Part shown: positions 28,051-39,942 of the stretch, piece after piece
How the letters are laid out: each line of letters starts with the position of its first letter
Position numbering within the stretch: position 1 is the stretch's first letter
Assembly: GCA_964019155.1 (NCBI GenBank)
Contig: OZ025243.1
Location: 29,289,371-29,353,370 of the forward strand
Direction: 5' to 3'
DNA from: Osedax fenrisi
Lineage: Eukaryota > Annelida > Polychaeta > Sabellida > Siboglinidae
Length of the DNA stretch: 64,000 bases
Notes under the pieces: model-generated
The model's input: the letters and a program-made list of their open reading frames with translations, nothing else
The model's database searches: none
What the model was told of the DNA's origin: nothing
Made by a program: the position numbers and the translations under genes

Positions 28051-28617
28051 AAAAAAAAAAAAAAAAAAAAAAAAAACTAATATATATATATATATTCCAA
28101 TAATTAAAAACTCCTCATAATGTCATTCATCATATAATCATAAAATGTAAAGAAGACAAATAAATTAATATAAAAATCTAGGAATATAAATATAAAATAA
28201 TTATAAAATTAAAAATTAAAAGACAAATCCTACTGAATAAAACAATTAAACATAACTAAAAATAACTAAAAAAATAAATAAAAAAATAAATAAATAGCTA
28301 TATTATATACAAAAATTAAAAAAAAATTAAGTAAATTTATAGTAAGTCGAACACTGTAAACACATATTTTTTTTTTAATATTATAATAAGTCAAGAAAAA
28401 GTCAAGAATAAAACAAACAAATAATATTTTGTAATTTTATATTATGTCAAAGTTATATAATTAATAAAAAAATTATATAAATATTAAAAATAAAAATAAA
28501 AATAAAAATTTAAAATTATAAAAAACATCAGAAATGTATGTTAAATTTATATTATGTCAGAAATAAAAATTAAAATAAAACAATAAAAAAAATAATTATT
28601 TAGACAAATTTCCCTTT
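28051..28617. other. Poly(A) tract and presumed 3' region of LINE-A
   Basis: A 26-bp poly(A) run at 28051-28076 is followed by a short (TA)n and then AT-rich sequence directly downstream (- strand) of the LINE-A stop codon. It is presumably 3' UTR plus insertion-site sequence. TTATATTATGTCA recurs at about 28436 and 28546. Confidence 0.4.
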
Positions 28618-30589
28618 TTAAGTCATTTTTAATTCAAGAATATATTTTTTAACACGTCTTCCAAACGATTTAATACACCTATTTTTTGTAAGTTGAATGG
28701 GAAGTAAGTTCCACTGTCTAGAGGACACATTTCTCACTCTAAACAGATCTCTGCTAGTTCTTGACTTGAATCTTACAAATTTATCCGTGTTTTTATTAAT
28801 CAAAAAAAGTTTTTGAATGTTACTCGGTAATTTATGATAATATGCTCTGTGAGCAACTTTAATCGAACTTAATTTTACAATATGATCAAAATTCAAAATT
28901 TTATTTTCTCTCAAAAATACATTATACGATGAACTTGTGATTAGTTTTAGTATTCGCTTTTGTAATCTATTTATATAATCAGTTAATGAGGAAAAAGTAT
29001 TTCCCCATATATGGGCACAGTAGTATAAGTGAGGAACAAATAAAGCATTATATATAGATAGTAAAGTATATTTGTTTGCCATTGGTCTAACTTTCCTTAT
29101 AATTCCGGTTATCCTAGATAACTTTTTGGAAATGTAATTATACTGTTCTTTCCAGTATAGTTTGTCATCAATGAATACTCCAAGAAACTTATAGTTTTTA
29201 ACCTTTTCGATCTTGGTATTATTTATTCTGATATCAAATATAGAGTTAGTATGTATATTTCTAACATTGAAAAGGATAAAATTAGATTTTTTCAGGTTTA
29301 AAGTTAACTTGTTTGCGCAAAGCCATTTATTCAATTTTTCAAGTTCCTTATTCATTTTAACATTTAATTTACCTAGTGAATCACTATGAAAAATAATATT
29401 AGTGTCATCTGCAAATAAAATTGTTTTGAAGTCATTGGAAATATTCTGTAAATCATTAATATATATTACAAATAAAAGTGGCCCAAGAACCGAGCCCTGC
29501 GGAACACCATATTTCATAATCTCAGTAGTTGAGTATTCATCTTTATAGTGAACAAATTGTAGTCTATTATGTAGGTAACTTTTAAGTAATGAAAGTGCTG
29601 ACCCCCGTATACCATAATGCTCTAGTTTAACAAATAATATGTCATGGTGTATAGTATCGAACGCTTTTTTTAGGTCAATTGATACAACTGCACATTTTTC
29701 GAATCGTTCAAGACTTTCAGATATTGATTCAGTTAGATCCATTAATGCATCCGAAGATGAAATACCTTCTCTGAATCCATATTGTGAGTCACTCAATATA
29801 TCATTTTTTGTTAAAAATACATTTAATCTTGTTTTTATTATCTTTTCAAATAATTTTGATATTTGTGGTAACATTTATATTGGTCTATAGTTGGATAACT
29901 CATTTTTAGCACCAGATTTATATATAGGAATTATTTTAGAAATTTTTAAATCATCTGGAAATAAACCAACCTGTAAACATTTATTAAAAAGTATTGCAAG
30001 AATTGGACTTATCTCATCCTTTATTTGTTTAATTATATGCATATTAAAACCTAAGGTATCAATGCTGTACTTATTATCACAATTATCGATAATTCTTTTA
30101 ATTTCATTAACGCTAGTAGGAAATAAAAATAATGAATTTTTGTTTTTATTAGTTAATGTCTTATAGATTGACTGCAAACTATTATCACAAAATTCCTTAG
30201 CTAAATTTGGGCCTACATTTATGAAATGATCATTAAACTTATTTGCAATTACACTATTAGATTTATCACTAATAAAAGTAGTATCTTTAGATTTACTAGT
30301 ATATCCAATTAGCTGTTTTATCGCTTTCCACATTTGTTTTGGGTTATTACTATGAGTTTTAAATTTGTCATTATAATATTTATTTTCTACATACCTAAGA
30401 ATTGTTATTAAAATATTTTTATAACTGGTATAGCTCAGTTTGTTGAGAACAGTTTTATTTTTTATATATCTTTTATAAAGTTTATTTTTTTTAAATATAC
30501 ATTTTCTAATTGTATTCCATATCCACGGTTTGTGTAGAAAAAGTTTTTTGGATAGTTTATTTGTTATTAATGGACAAGTTTTATTATAT

Positions 30590-30594
<5 letters not shown>
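28618..30594 (-). pseudogene. LINE-A: Jockey/CR1-type reverse transcriptase, one in-frame stop
   Basis: A nearly intact RT reading frame of about 658 codons. The upstream 239 codons (30594 down to 29878) contain the pre-RT linker (KQMWKAIKQLIG) and end at NELSNYRPI. TAA at 29875-29877 then interrupts the usual YRPIS..P motif. The same frame resumes directly with MLPQISKLFEKII and runs 418 codons to 28618. Within that part are SIDLKKAFDTIHHDIL (catalytic Asp near residue 67), YGVPQGSVLGPLLFVIYIND (121-140), ILFADDTNI (FADD 154-157) and a C-terminal RVRNVSSRQWNLLP motif. No apurinic endonuclease is present. The frame stops at a (TA)n tract (30592-30631), so the copy is 5'-truncated. A single nonsense change suggests a fairly recent insertion. 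Open + strand frames across it are antisense shadows. Confidence 0.9.

Positions 30595-30631
<37 letters not shown>
30592..30631. repeat. (TA)n tract between LINE-A and LINE-B
   Basis: About 40 bp of TA repeat joins the 5' end of LINE-A to the 3' end of LINE-B. Confidence 0.95.
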
Positions 30632-30632
<1 letters not shown>

Positions 30633-30877
30633 CTCAGAAGGGTGTTATTGAAAAATCAATTAAGCAAATATATTTGAGCTTATGACCTCTTCATCATAGT
30701 TAGTGATCCTAAAACTAAAACGGAGGTAAACGGTATAAAAATATCTATAATAATTAAACAAAATAAAAATTGATAAAATATGTAAATAGAATTTTGTGAT
30801 AAAAACAGTTAAAAGTAGAGAATAAGATAATAAACTAAAGATACAATATAAAATGCTAAGTAAAATAATAAAACGCT
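30632..30877 (-). other. 3' untranslated region of LINE-B
   Basis: Non-coding sequence between the LINE-B stop codon and the (TA)n tract. On the - strand its last part reads ATGATGAAGAGGTCATAAGC then TCAAATATATT, and ends CACCCTTCTGAGTT directly against (AT)n. GAG..CTC can pair as a short stem around GTCATAA. Structured 3' ends serve as RT recognition signals in R2-type elements. That role here is inference. Confidence 0.6.
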
Positions 30878-33412
30878 TTAAAAACAGTTGAAGAATTTCG
30901 ATAAAATTCTTCCCGAACCTTCTATTGATTCTTTAATACTGGCGGTCTTCAATATTTTCCAGGTATTTGTAGGAAAATTCATCTCTGTCTTGAGAATTTG
31001 GTTTCCAGAATACCAAGAGCCCAAAGAACCAACACAGAAGGGAATTACATATCCGAGGTGGCGATACTTTTCTATCTTCCTGTTAGCGGTAGATTCCATA
31101 TTTGTAATCGAGTCGTAGGGAATTGTGATGTCGACAAAATAACATGAGTTGTTATATTTGATAACAAGATCCGGTTTTAAGTTATCTAGTGAGATGTAGC
31201 TAGTATCGTACTCAATATCGAATTCATCTAGGAACTTAGTTAGTACTCCAAGGACAGCATCATGTCTTTCTGTCATCATTTTTAGTGATGCAGTACACAT
31301 ATTCAATATGTGCATCGTCGTTTCATCCTTGGAGTAGCATTGCCTACATTTTTTATCTGTTGAGCCTGGAAAAGCTTTTACTGGAAGAGTCTGAGTTCTA
31401 GCCATGTGCCAATAGTTCCAGGATTTGAAAGATAGTGTCGATTCTTGTGATATTAGCTTAGTGATTACCTTAGAATTTGCATCCTGGGATACACACTCAG
31501 CTACACTGCCTTGTAACGGAAGTTCCATGAATTTTCTGCTCCATTGCTTTCTCAGCGCAAGTCGCATGCTTTTTACAACCTTAGCAGGAGTGGAGCAGAT
31601 AGCATCGATGGCTATGATTATGTTCCCATCGGATATATCAATGCGAGCTCCAAGGTGTGTTGCTGCATGTCGAGTGCGCGTCCAAAGATTAGCACCTTTG
31701 CTATAAAATCTATAACCATATAACCCATGCGTTTGGCTACCGGATAGAAATTCAGTGAGTGGTATTTCATGATCATGTCCGATAGCACAATTGAGGGTAT
31801 TTGATAGTTGGCGATTAGCAATTGAGGATATCATATTATCCCTAGAAGATAGTAATTGCGTTGCTATAGAGATTGTCCAAATATCTACTTCTTGGCTGAT
31901 TTTACCAATCCCCAGGCCGCCAATATGTCTGTCAGCATAGAAGAATGGAGTAGCAACATTGTCAGGAGTATTAGTATTGTATCTTAGGAACTGCTTTATA
32001 GATTTATCCAGATCGTAGATACTTACCTTCATGACTCGTCCAGATGAGAGCTCATGGGATAGAGAGGGGATTAAGTGACTTCTTAAAACTTATATTTTTT
32101 GCCATGGAGTTAGCCCAGAGTCTGAAAGTTGATTAAGTTGAGCAGGTATATCAGTAGTAACATTAAACAAGAACTTAGATCCAATTGGTATACCCAAGAA
32201 TCTTTCAAATTCGCCAATATGAAGAGTTTTAATAAATTCTTGACCCAACATAAACTGTCGATCCTCAATAACCCCCTTGTTGAAAGAAATGCTAGTGCAT
32301 TTTCTAGGATTGAACTTGAGGCCGATACTACTAGAAACTTCGAGTATTCCATCTAGTACCGACATCATTTCCTCATGAGATCCAGTGATTATTGCTAAAT
32401 CATCTGCGTAAGCTGTAAGTTTAGCTTTAGATCCGAATAGGTCATAACCAGCTATTTCAATTGCTTTTCTTATGATAGGTTCAGAAGCAAGATTAAAAAT
32501 AATTGGTGATAAACAATCGCCCTGTCTTACTCCGGAAGTTGGTTGGACCATAAAATCTTTGTATTCACATATTGTATTAGTATACATGTCTTTCAATATG
32601 GTCGAGGTATGAGCAGGCAAAGGAAGTGATTAAAATAACGTATTTAATGTCGAGTGGGGTAACGAACCAAATGCGTTAGCTAAATCAAGCCATACAATGT
32701 GTAGATCATCGTGCCTTTTCTTCGCTTCTGTAATAGCTGATTCGAGTAGGAAAGTATGTTCTTGTATCCCCTTCAATCCGGGTAAAAAGCCTTTTTGTTG
32801 AGAGGATATCCATTCATTTGACACAGCGACCTTAATTATTCGGTTGGATAGTATCCCAGAGTATATCTTATACATAGTAGGAAGTAGGCTGATGGGACGG
32901 AAATTAGAAGGTAAGTCAGTGCTACCTTTCTTATGTATAAGAATAGTCTTGCTGATTTTCCAACACGCAGGTATTCCAATGCTGTGCACAGCTTTGAATA
33001 TTGTTTCAAGTAATAGTGCTTTTTTGTCTAGTAGTTTAAGGTGTAAATACTCAATTTTATCTTTTCCTGGAGAGGTATTTTTAGCCTTCTTAAGCTTTTT
33101 CATTATTTCCGATTTTGTAGGAGGAGCGGATAAAATATTAATTTCATCAGTATCAAGCGTATTCCAATGGATATGTGTATATGGCTGAGAGCTGGAAGAA
33201 TAATCTTGAGGATTTGTAAATTCTTTTAAGTCATTTATCGACCCAGTATATTCCTCGTTTTTATGGCCTAATATCTTTCTAACTGCTTTTCTAGGAAATC
33301 TCCGATATAGTGACTGGATGCGTTCCGCTTCCCTAGCCGAAATTCTTCTATACCTTCGACATTGTTGTTGCTGTCTATATTGATTACGACACGTGCTTTT
33401 ATTTTGCGTATT

Positions 33413-33415
<3 letters not shown>
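30878..33415 (-). pseudogene. LINE-B: R2/NeSL/R4-type retrotransposon with restriction-like endonuclease, two in-frame stops
   Basis: One continuous reading frame runs from the (TA)n edge at about 33415 to 30878, broken only by TAA at 32630-32632 and TAA at 32090-32092, with no frameshift. In order: a basic N-terminal remnant (CRRYRRISAREAERIQSLYR, about 33365-33305); the RT fingers KKAKNTSPGKDKIEYLHL and PSNFRPISLLPTMYKIYSGI; WLDLANAFGSLPH (catalytic Asp); SGVRQGDCLSPIIFN; AYADDLAII (YADD at about 32399-32410); and LTPWQKI, then stop, then LIPSLSHELSSGRV. The last 384 codons carry a C-x2-C-x8-H-x4-C knuckle (Cys229, Cys232, His241, Cys246) and a PD-(D/E)XK-like endonuclease signature, KPDLVI (Asp288) then FVDITIPYD (Asp301), then NRKIEKY. 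Position of the endonuclease after the RT defines the R2/R4/NeSL group. The 5' end with its DNA-binding fingers is missing. Which clade it belongs to is not settled. Confidence 0.9.

Positions 33416-33452
<37 letters not shown>
33416..33452. repeat. (TA)n tract at the 5' border of LINE-B
   Basis: About 37 bp of TA repeat. Together with 30592-30631 it frames LINE-B on both sides. Confidence 0.95.
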
Positions 33453-33454
<2 letters not shown>

Positions 33455-33764
33455 TATACAATATTATAATACAATTATGAACCGCATATATTATAATTAA
33501 AATAGTATTACTATAAAATATAGGAAATTATTAGAATACTGATACCATAACTATAAATCATCATAACTATGTTTTTCCTTAATTAAATATTTCTAAATTA
33601 TATTAATATATATTAAGTAGGTACACATATAATGGACATTTTAAATTTAAATTTAATTTGTTTAACTATTATTTTGAGCTAACAGGATTGTCCATGATGA
33701 TTGTTCACAGGATTATATCACTGTCCGAATATTGACACCTTTGCACATAATACTGACACCCTAA

Positions 33765-33830
<66 letters not shown>

Positions 33831-34599
33831 TTATATAATATATTATATATATATAATTATTTATATAGATTATTATTGTATTACATTTAAAGTTATATGT
33901 AATATATACATTTAAAGTATATGTATATATATATATATACTATATATAGATATAGATATATACTATATATAGATATATCTATAGATGTAGTATACTCCAT
34001 GTTAAAAGTATATCTCTTCTATGTACATTTTCAATGCAAGAGTTAACTCTTTTAGAGAATTCTCGTCGCAATATATATAAATTTCAATATTTTTCGGATT
34101 TTGCTTTCTAACTATTATATTTCCATATTTGTAACCAGAACTAATGAATAGCTCCAGTCTTTATAAAAACGCATTTTAAAATCTGCCTAAATTTCATATT
34201 ATGTGCAATTAGGGTTTCATTATTATGAACATTTATGTTGCTTAGTAAAACGTTAATAATTTTATAACAAATTATGAAAGATAACAAATCTTTTTTTCAC
34301 ATCGTAATATATAAATAGATATATAATGTGTATTTTAAATATTTTAAATTTGTAAACGATTGAGAATCAATATTGTTCTTCAAAATATTAATAAATGTAG
34401 TGTCCTAACGAAAAAATCAGTTTTTTGTTTATAAATAAAAAAAAATATTATAAACAAATTATATTTATATGTATAGAAATATATTAATTAACATTTAGTA
34501 AATTAATTATTTGTTGATAGGAGTTATATTTTAGAAGATCTCTAGGGTGTCGATATTACTTTCAATGCACGTCGTGCATGTCATTCAAGTACTTTCATA

Positions 34600-34636
<37 letters not shown>

Positions 34637-35470
34637 TAATAGACACATTGTTATACTCTATATATTATGATATGATGTATATGATATTTGTTCTTTATAT
34701 TATATATTTGAATGACTTCAACACGTAACAGAATGTAATTGATAATATATTATATGTCAACCTTTGTAAATCTACATACCATACATAGTATACATATCAT
34801 GCACATAGTATACATATATAGTCGTGTATTCGTGTGTGTATATATTTAATCAATAATAAGTATTTAAAATACATTTTGCATTGGTAATATGTGTGAAATC
34901 TGTAAAATTCTTATAATTTGATTTTATGATATAGTATTTTAAAATATATTATAATTTGTTATACTAATTATTAATAATTAATTATAAATGTACATCTTAA
35001 TTACTTTTAAATTATATATTATATTAATTAGTTATATTATATATAGATATATATATAATCAGTAAATATGAATGTATATAATATACTATACAGTATACTA
35101 TATATATACTTATAAGTATACTGAGTACTGTAATTAGTGTTGCCTAAATATGTATGCTTATACCAAATATTTTTCTAAGTATACATACTAAGCATATATA
35201 TATATATATGTATATATATATATGTGTGTATAAAATATATGTTTCGTAAAATATGTGTTTATACTATACACATTTATTTGAGATATAGTGTGGGTGGTAT
35301 ACGGTAATAAATGAATAGAGTTCATATATATATAGTTCACATAAATACAAAATCTATTTACAAAAGTCAATAAATATATAAACACAAACATTCATGACAT
35401 TAATTAGGTTCGTATTTATGTGTTCGACATAGTATGAATTTCATACGAATTATATTCACATACATTTGTT

Positions 35471-35502
<32 letters not shown>

Positions 35503-37120
35503 TATATATATATATTTATATATATATACATATATATGCATATATGCATGTGTGTACTCGATGTGTCGGGTTAACTTTTTATTTGTCTTCTTATATAGTT
35601 ATGAATGATCCACTACCACCTCCACCAGTACTACCTACATATATAGAGATATACAAATATATAGCTATCTGTCACATGGTCATTAATCACCTGCAATGGC
35701 GATCTTCTGAATGGGTCACGTGATAGTACTGGTGGTGGTGGTGGTATCATGAGGTGAACACAACACATGCATACCTCTCCACCGCCCCTCCACCACCACC
35801 GCTACTACCCTTAATCTAGCCCCACTAACCTGCTGTCAACATAAAACCCGCTTGATTGTCGACAGGTATCGCGACTTATTTAGTTTTTATTCGTTAATAC
35901 AGGTAGACCTACTGTAACCTTCGCACAACACCGACATATTAGTCAGTAGGTAGAACGTATTCGTAGTCGCACCTTTATACACCGCTATACACCGCACCTT
36001 TATCTCTATACACCGCAGTGGTTAGGTGTGATCTTACACACACAAATATACGTATACTTGGGGTGAAACAATAGGTCGGATATATCACCTCGGTAGATGA
36101 TGATTCCTACAAGGCGTTATCTTCACATTAATACATTCACCGAACAACTAGCTCTTCTTGAAGGTTATTACCAGCATCATTACCACCACTTCAAATAGTC
36201 CACTCTGATATATATATATAGTGACACCTCTATAGAGATATGTGAAACCTCTATGTACTTAATATATTTGTTTAAATGACTATAAATTTAAATAGGTCAT
36301 ATTTAAAGATGAAAATTAATTACCTTTACCTTTATATTATAATATTTGATATTTTGTTATTTGTGATTAATCATATTTATTAAATATAATTTCTTTAGAT
36401 GTAGTTCTAATATTTCTGATTTAAAAAAGTAAACACATATTTATAAAATTAGTATTTATATTTTATTTAAAATGATATCATATTATTTTAATTTAATTGT
36501 GTTTTTAATAATATTATTATAGTTGTATTAATTTAAAATAAATATTATATAATTATTGATATCATTATGTTAACTATTTATAACTACATGCATGTAAATA
36601 AATGTGTAATGTGTCGTTATAGTGAGGTTATGTTACCTAAATTATATTAAATTTAGTTATACATTTGTCTAAATATGAAGTGTCCAGTGAAACTATCCAT
36701 ATATATGGTCTTTATTGTAGCTTTCAGGAAATGGATCGTCAATCTCATTGTCATATATATAAGAATCCCTATGTAAAAACTTCCTCCAACAATATGTTAA
36801 CTGGTAGCATTACTTCCCGGAACCGATTGATAGAAGGATTGAAGATATATAGTTTATTAATGGGATATCGTTATATAGATTATTATATTATTAATTATAA
36901 TTATTATCAAAGTTTCCCTGCTCATATTATTAGTTATGCTATCATATAATATACAATATTTATATTGTTTATACATATATATTATAATGATATATAGCAA
37001 GTGTATGACTTATATTATATGACCATATTCATATGTATGTTTATTATTAACCTGAACTCCCTGTGGGTGTTTTTATGTATTTATAATAGGTATAACTATA
37101 TATATAACATATCTATAACA

Positions 37121-37166
<46 letters not shown>

Positions 37167-37560
37167 AATATCAATATATAATATATTTATAAAATATTAG
37201 TTTTCTTGTCTTTTTTGTTATATTTCGTTATACATACTAATAATTATTTGTATATATTTTATTATTAATATACATAGATGGAGTATATTTTAAATATACT
37301 TGTATACATATTTTAAGTATATATTTATAATACTTAAACAATTAAATATGAATATTACAATGTCAGGTAAACATTCATGAATTAATTCCATTTAAATATA
37401 TTCTAATAAATGTAATTATACATGCATATATTAATATTCACAACACGACTGAGTTAGGACGACCTATATAGCACCTACATAGTTATATTCTATCCAGTCA
37501 TGTATCTCATACACGATTTATATAAATGTTTAATGCCCCGGGTATATTATCACTAATTTT

Positions 37561-37596
<36 letters not shown>

Positions 37597-38113
37597 TTTT
37601 ATGATTATAATCATATAATATATTAATAACTAATTCAAATAAATTAGAATTTTAAAACTAATTATTCTATGTAGATATTAATAATGTTTATATTACGATA
37701 ATGTTTGAATACTGAGAAGTAATTAGGATAGTATAACTAGTTGAAAAATATAAATAATTGTCTAGTATTAAATTGCAAACAAATGTGTCGGTTTGTTTCT
37801 AGGTTATGTTAATAATTTAACATTGTAATTATAGGTGTATAATAATTATTAAGATTTAAAAATAATAAAATAACAATATAACATATTCTGATCGTTATAC
37901 TAGAAACCGGTTGTTGTTATTGTTGTTTTATTAATGTACTGGTATACCAACTATCAAACAATGGTCGTTTAATGAATGATGTATACATGTACAATCATTA
38001 ATAACCAAGTTTGATGTCAATACAATGCTGTCTATATTATAGTCCACGGCTTAACACATAAATAGTAATGTAAATAGCATATATTATTATCTGAATTTAT
38101 AGACCCTATAGGG
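33453..38113. other. Mostly AT-rich non-coding stretch
   Basis: (TA)n tracts lie at 33769-33822, about 34599-34634, 35467-35505, about 37129-37158 and about 37566-37591. A less AT-rich segment at 35590-36190 contains CCACCTCCACCAGTACTA (about 35613-35630) and an inverted TAGTACTGGTGGTGG (about 35724-35738), with GGGTCACGTGA between them at about 35714. It may be regulatory. The 94-residue frame ending at 36949 has no recognisable domain. Confidence 0.45.
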
Positions 38114-38209
38114 CATCTATTATTTGGTTAATAGTATTATTAAATAATACTATAGTATAGTATATATATATAGTATTATTTAATAATACTATTAACAAAA
38201 TAATAAATG
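38114..38209. repeat. Long inverted repeat (hairpin)
   Basis: Exactly complementary 25-bp arms at 38128-38152 and 38171-38195 (core AGTATTATTAAATAATACT), separated by an AT-rich loop. Imperfect pairing extends the arms to about 39 bp each. Confidence 0.85.
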
Positions 38210-38264
38210 TTATATAAAGAATATTGATAATAGTAATATGCAAGTATCCATGTGTAACATACTA

Positions 38265-38710
38265 CAGTCAACTATCGGTATGTCGGACTACGGATAAGTC
38301 GGATTTCTCGATAAGTCGGACACATTTAGTTGGTTTGGTTGGATTTGTATCTAGTTCCATGTTAAATTAATCGGCTAAGTCGGATAAGTTGGATTGGATA
38401 AGTCGGACTTTTCTATAAGTCGGACACATATTATAGTCATTTTATAATGGATAAGTCTGACTTTTTATAAATTGTCAGAAATGTTTACTTTAAATAATGA
38501 ATATTATAATTTTAGTAAGTAATATAATTGAATACAACATTTCATCTTGCTGATTGTTGCATAATTCCATATTTCGATAACCATTTAACTCACGCTGCGC
38601 ATTTCATGTCTTATTTGCATGATATTATTAATATCGGATAAGTCGGACATCTCACTAAGTCGGACAATTTTCCCGGTCCCTTGCGAGTCCGACTTATCGG
38701 GAGTTGACTG
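38265..38710 (+). mobile_element. pogo/Tigger-like TIR element, copy 1
   Basis: The ends are CAGTCAACT...CGG.A.GTCGGACT on the left and the inverted CAGTCAACTCCCGATAAGTC on the right, each bordered by TA. The interior is full of GATAAGTCGGAC words in both orientations, plus a central ACTCACGCTGCGCAT segment. CAGT..ACTC-type termini with TA duplications are typical of pogo/Tigger members of Tc1-mariner. At 446 bp with no transposase, it is non-autonomous. Confidence 0.8.
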
Positions 38711-39068
38711 TATATATATATAATTAATATTATATATAATTAATATTATATTAAGTATATTATATAATAATATATAATATTATATAATATAGTATATTAT
38801 ATATTATATACAATATTTATTTATAAATTAATGTTTGTTTTGTATTAGATTTTCAATATAAAAATGTCGATAGTGTTATTTAAATATTACCAATTAATAT
38901 TCAAATTCGATGTATATTCCAAGTTATATAAGGGTTCACTTAACCTTAAAAAGAGATATTAAATACGTAGGTAGCCGAAATCAAGGGCATACGTGTTGTA
39001 TAATTAGATCACGTATCTCTAGTAGAACTCGCTATAGCGCGCACTATATATAGTGCGGCGAAAACGTG

Positions 39069-39138
39069 CATGTTTAGCTCTAATATTGACATGTTTAGCT
39101 CTAATATTTACATGTTTAGCTCTAATATTTACATGTTT
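39069..39138. repeat. 21-bp tandem repeat
   Basis: Units CATGTTTAGCTCTAATATT(G/T)A start at 39069, 39090 and 39111, with a partial unit at 39132. Confidence 0.9.
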
Positions 39139-39284
39139 CCATTTTAAATAAATGTAAATAAAACACGACGTTTAGCATAACATGTTGTGCGGTTATAAAG
39201 ATGTATACGTCGATAGAGTGGCTACCTAGCGCATAATGGGTTATCGTACCACTGAATCGGAGTTGCGTACATGTAGTACCCACC

Positions 39285-39375
39285 GTAGGGGCGGTATATA
39301 TAATACAGTGATTTTCAATTAGCGATATCGCTAAGATGAGTTACCGATGTTTCCCGCCAAAGAGATAACGGAACC
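39285..39375 (+). promoter_or_regulatory. Candidate promoter: TATA-like element and E2F-like site
   Basis: GGGGCGGTATATATAATAC (about 39290-39308) combines a GC-box-like word with a TATA-like element. TTTCCCGCCAAA (about 39350-39361) fits the E2F consensus. The block is GC-richer than its surroundings. No convincing reading frame follows, so this is only suggestive. Confidence 0.25.
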
Positions 39376-39855
39376 TACTGCTGGGAACTTTGCACTTCTT
39401 GTACACACACACACACATACACCCATACGTACACACTATGCTCTAGGCTGACCGACTTACGTGCCAGTATATGGATGCCTGGATATCTAGGTGTACCCAT
39501 AAGCGTACCTATATCTAGGTAGGGTCTACTGTATAAAGTATCATATACAGATAAGTACTACTTCAGCATGGGATGTAATACCTTGATATAGTGCATAGTG
39601 TTTATAGGTATATATATATGTATGTAAACGTGTATTCTCTAGTAATTATCCGGCATTGTAATTATGTTGATAATTGTAGGTATATTGAACAGTTAATATG
39701 TCAATTTCATTTAGCTCTACATCCGTTTATATGTACTGACGGGTCGAATTTATAATATATATGCTTACATATATGTATCCTTAAATTTAATTGTGTATAT
39801 ATAGGTGTATGTATACATATATATGTGTATGTGTGCGGTGTAAGCTATTCAGCTG

Positions 39856-39860
39856 TATAT

Positions 39861-39939
<79 letters not shown>
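39856..39939. repeat. (TA)n microsatellite
   Basis: About 84 bp of TA repeat with one phase slip near 39871. Confidence 0.95.

Positions 39940-39942
<3 letters not shown>

Noticed and set aside
29639..30166. Open + strand frames opposite LINE-A
   Set aside because: Antisense shadows of the RT frame on the - strand; the same holds for + frames at 30888-31118, 31425-31706, 32129-32356 and 32844-33188.
33740..34570. Possible TIR pair TGACACCCTAAA / TAGGGTGTC
   Set aside because: Only about 10-14 bp match and the flanks do not extend the pairing, so it may be chance.
36665..36949. 94-residue + frame
   Set aside because: Begins at a non-ATG codon and shows no domain; left uncalled.
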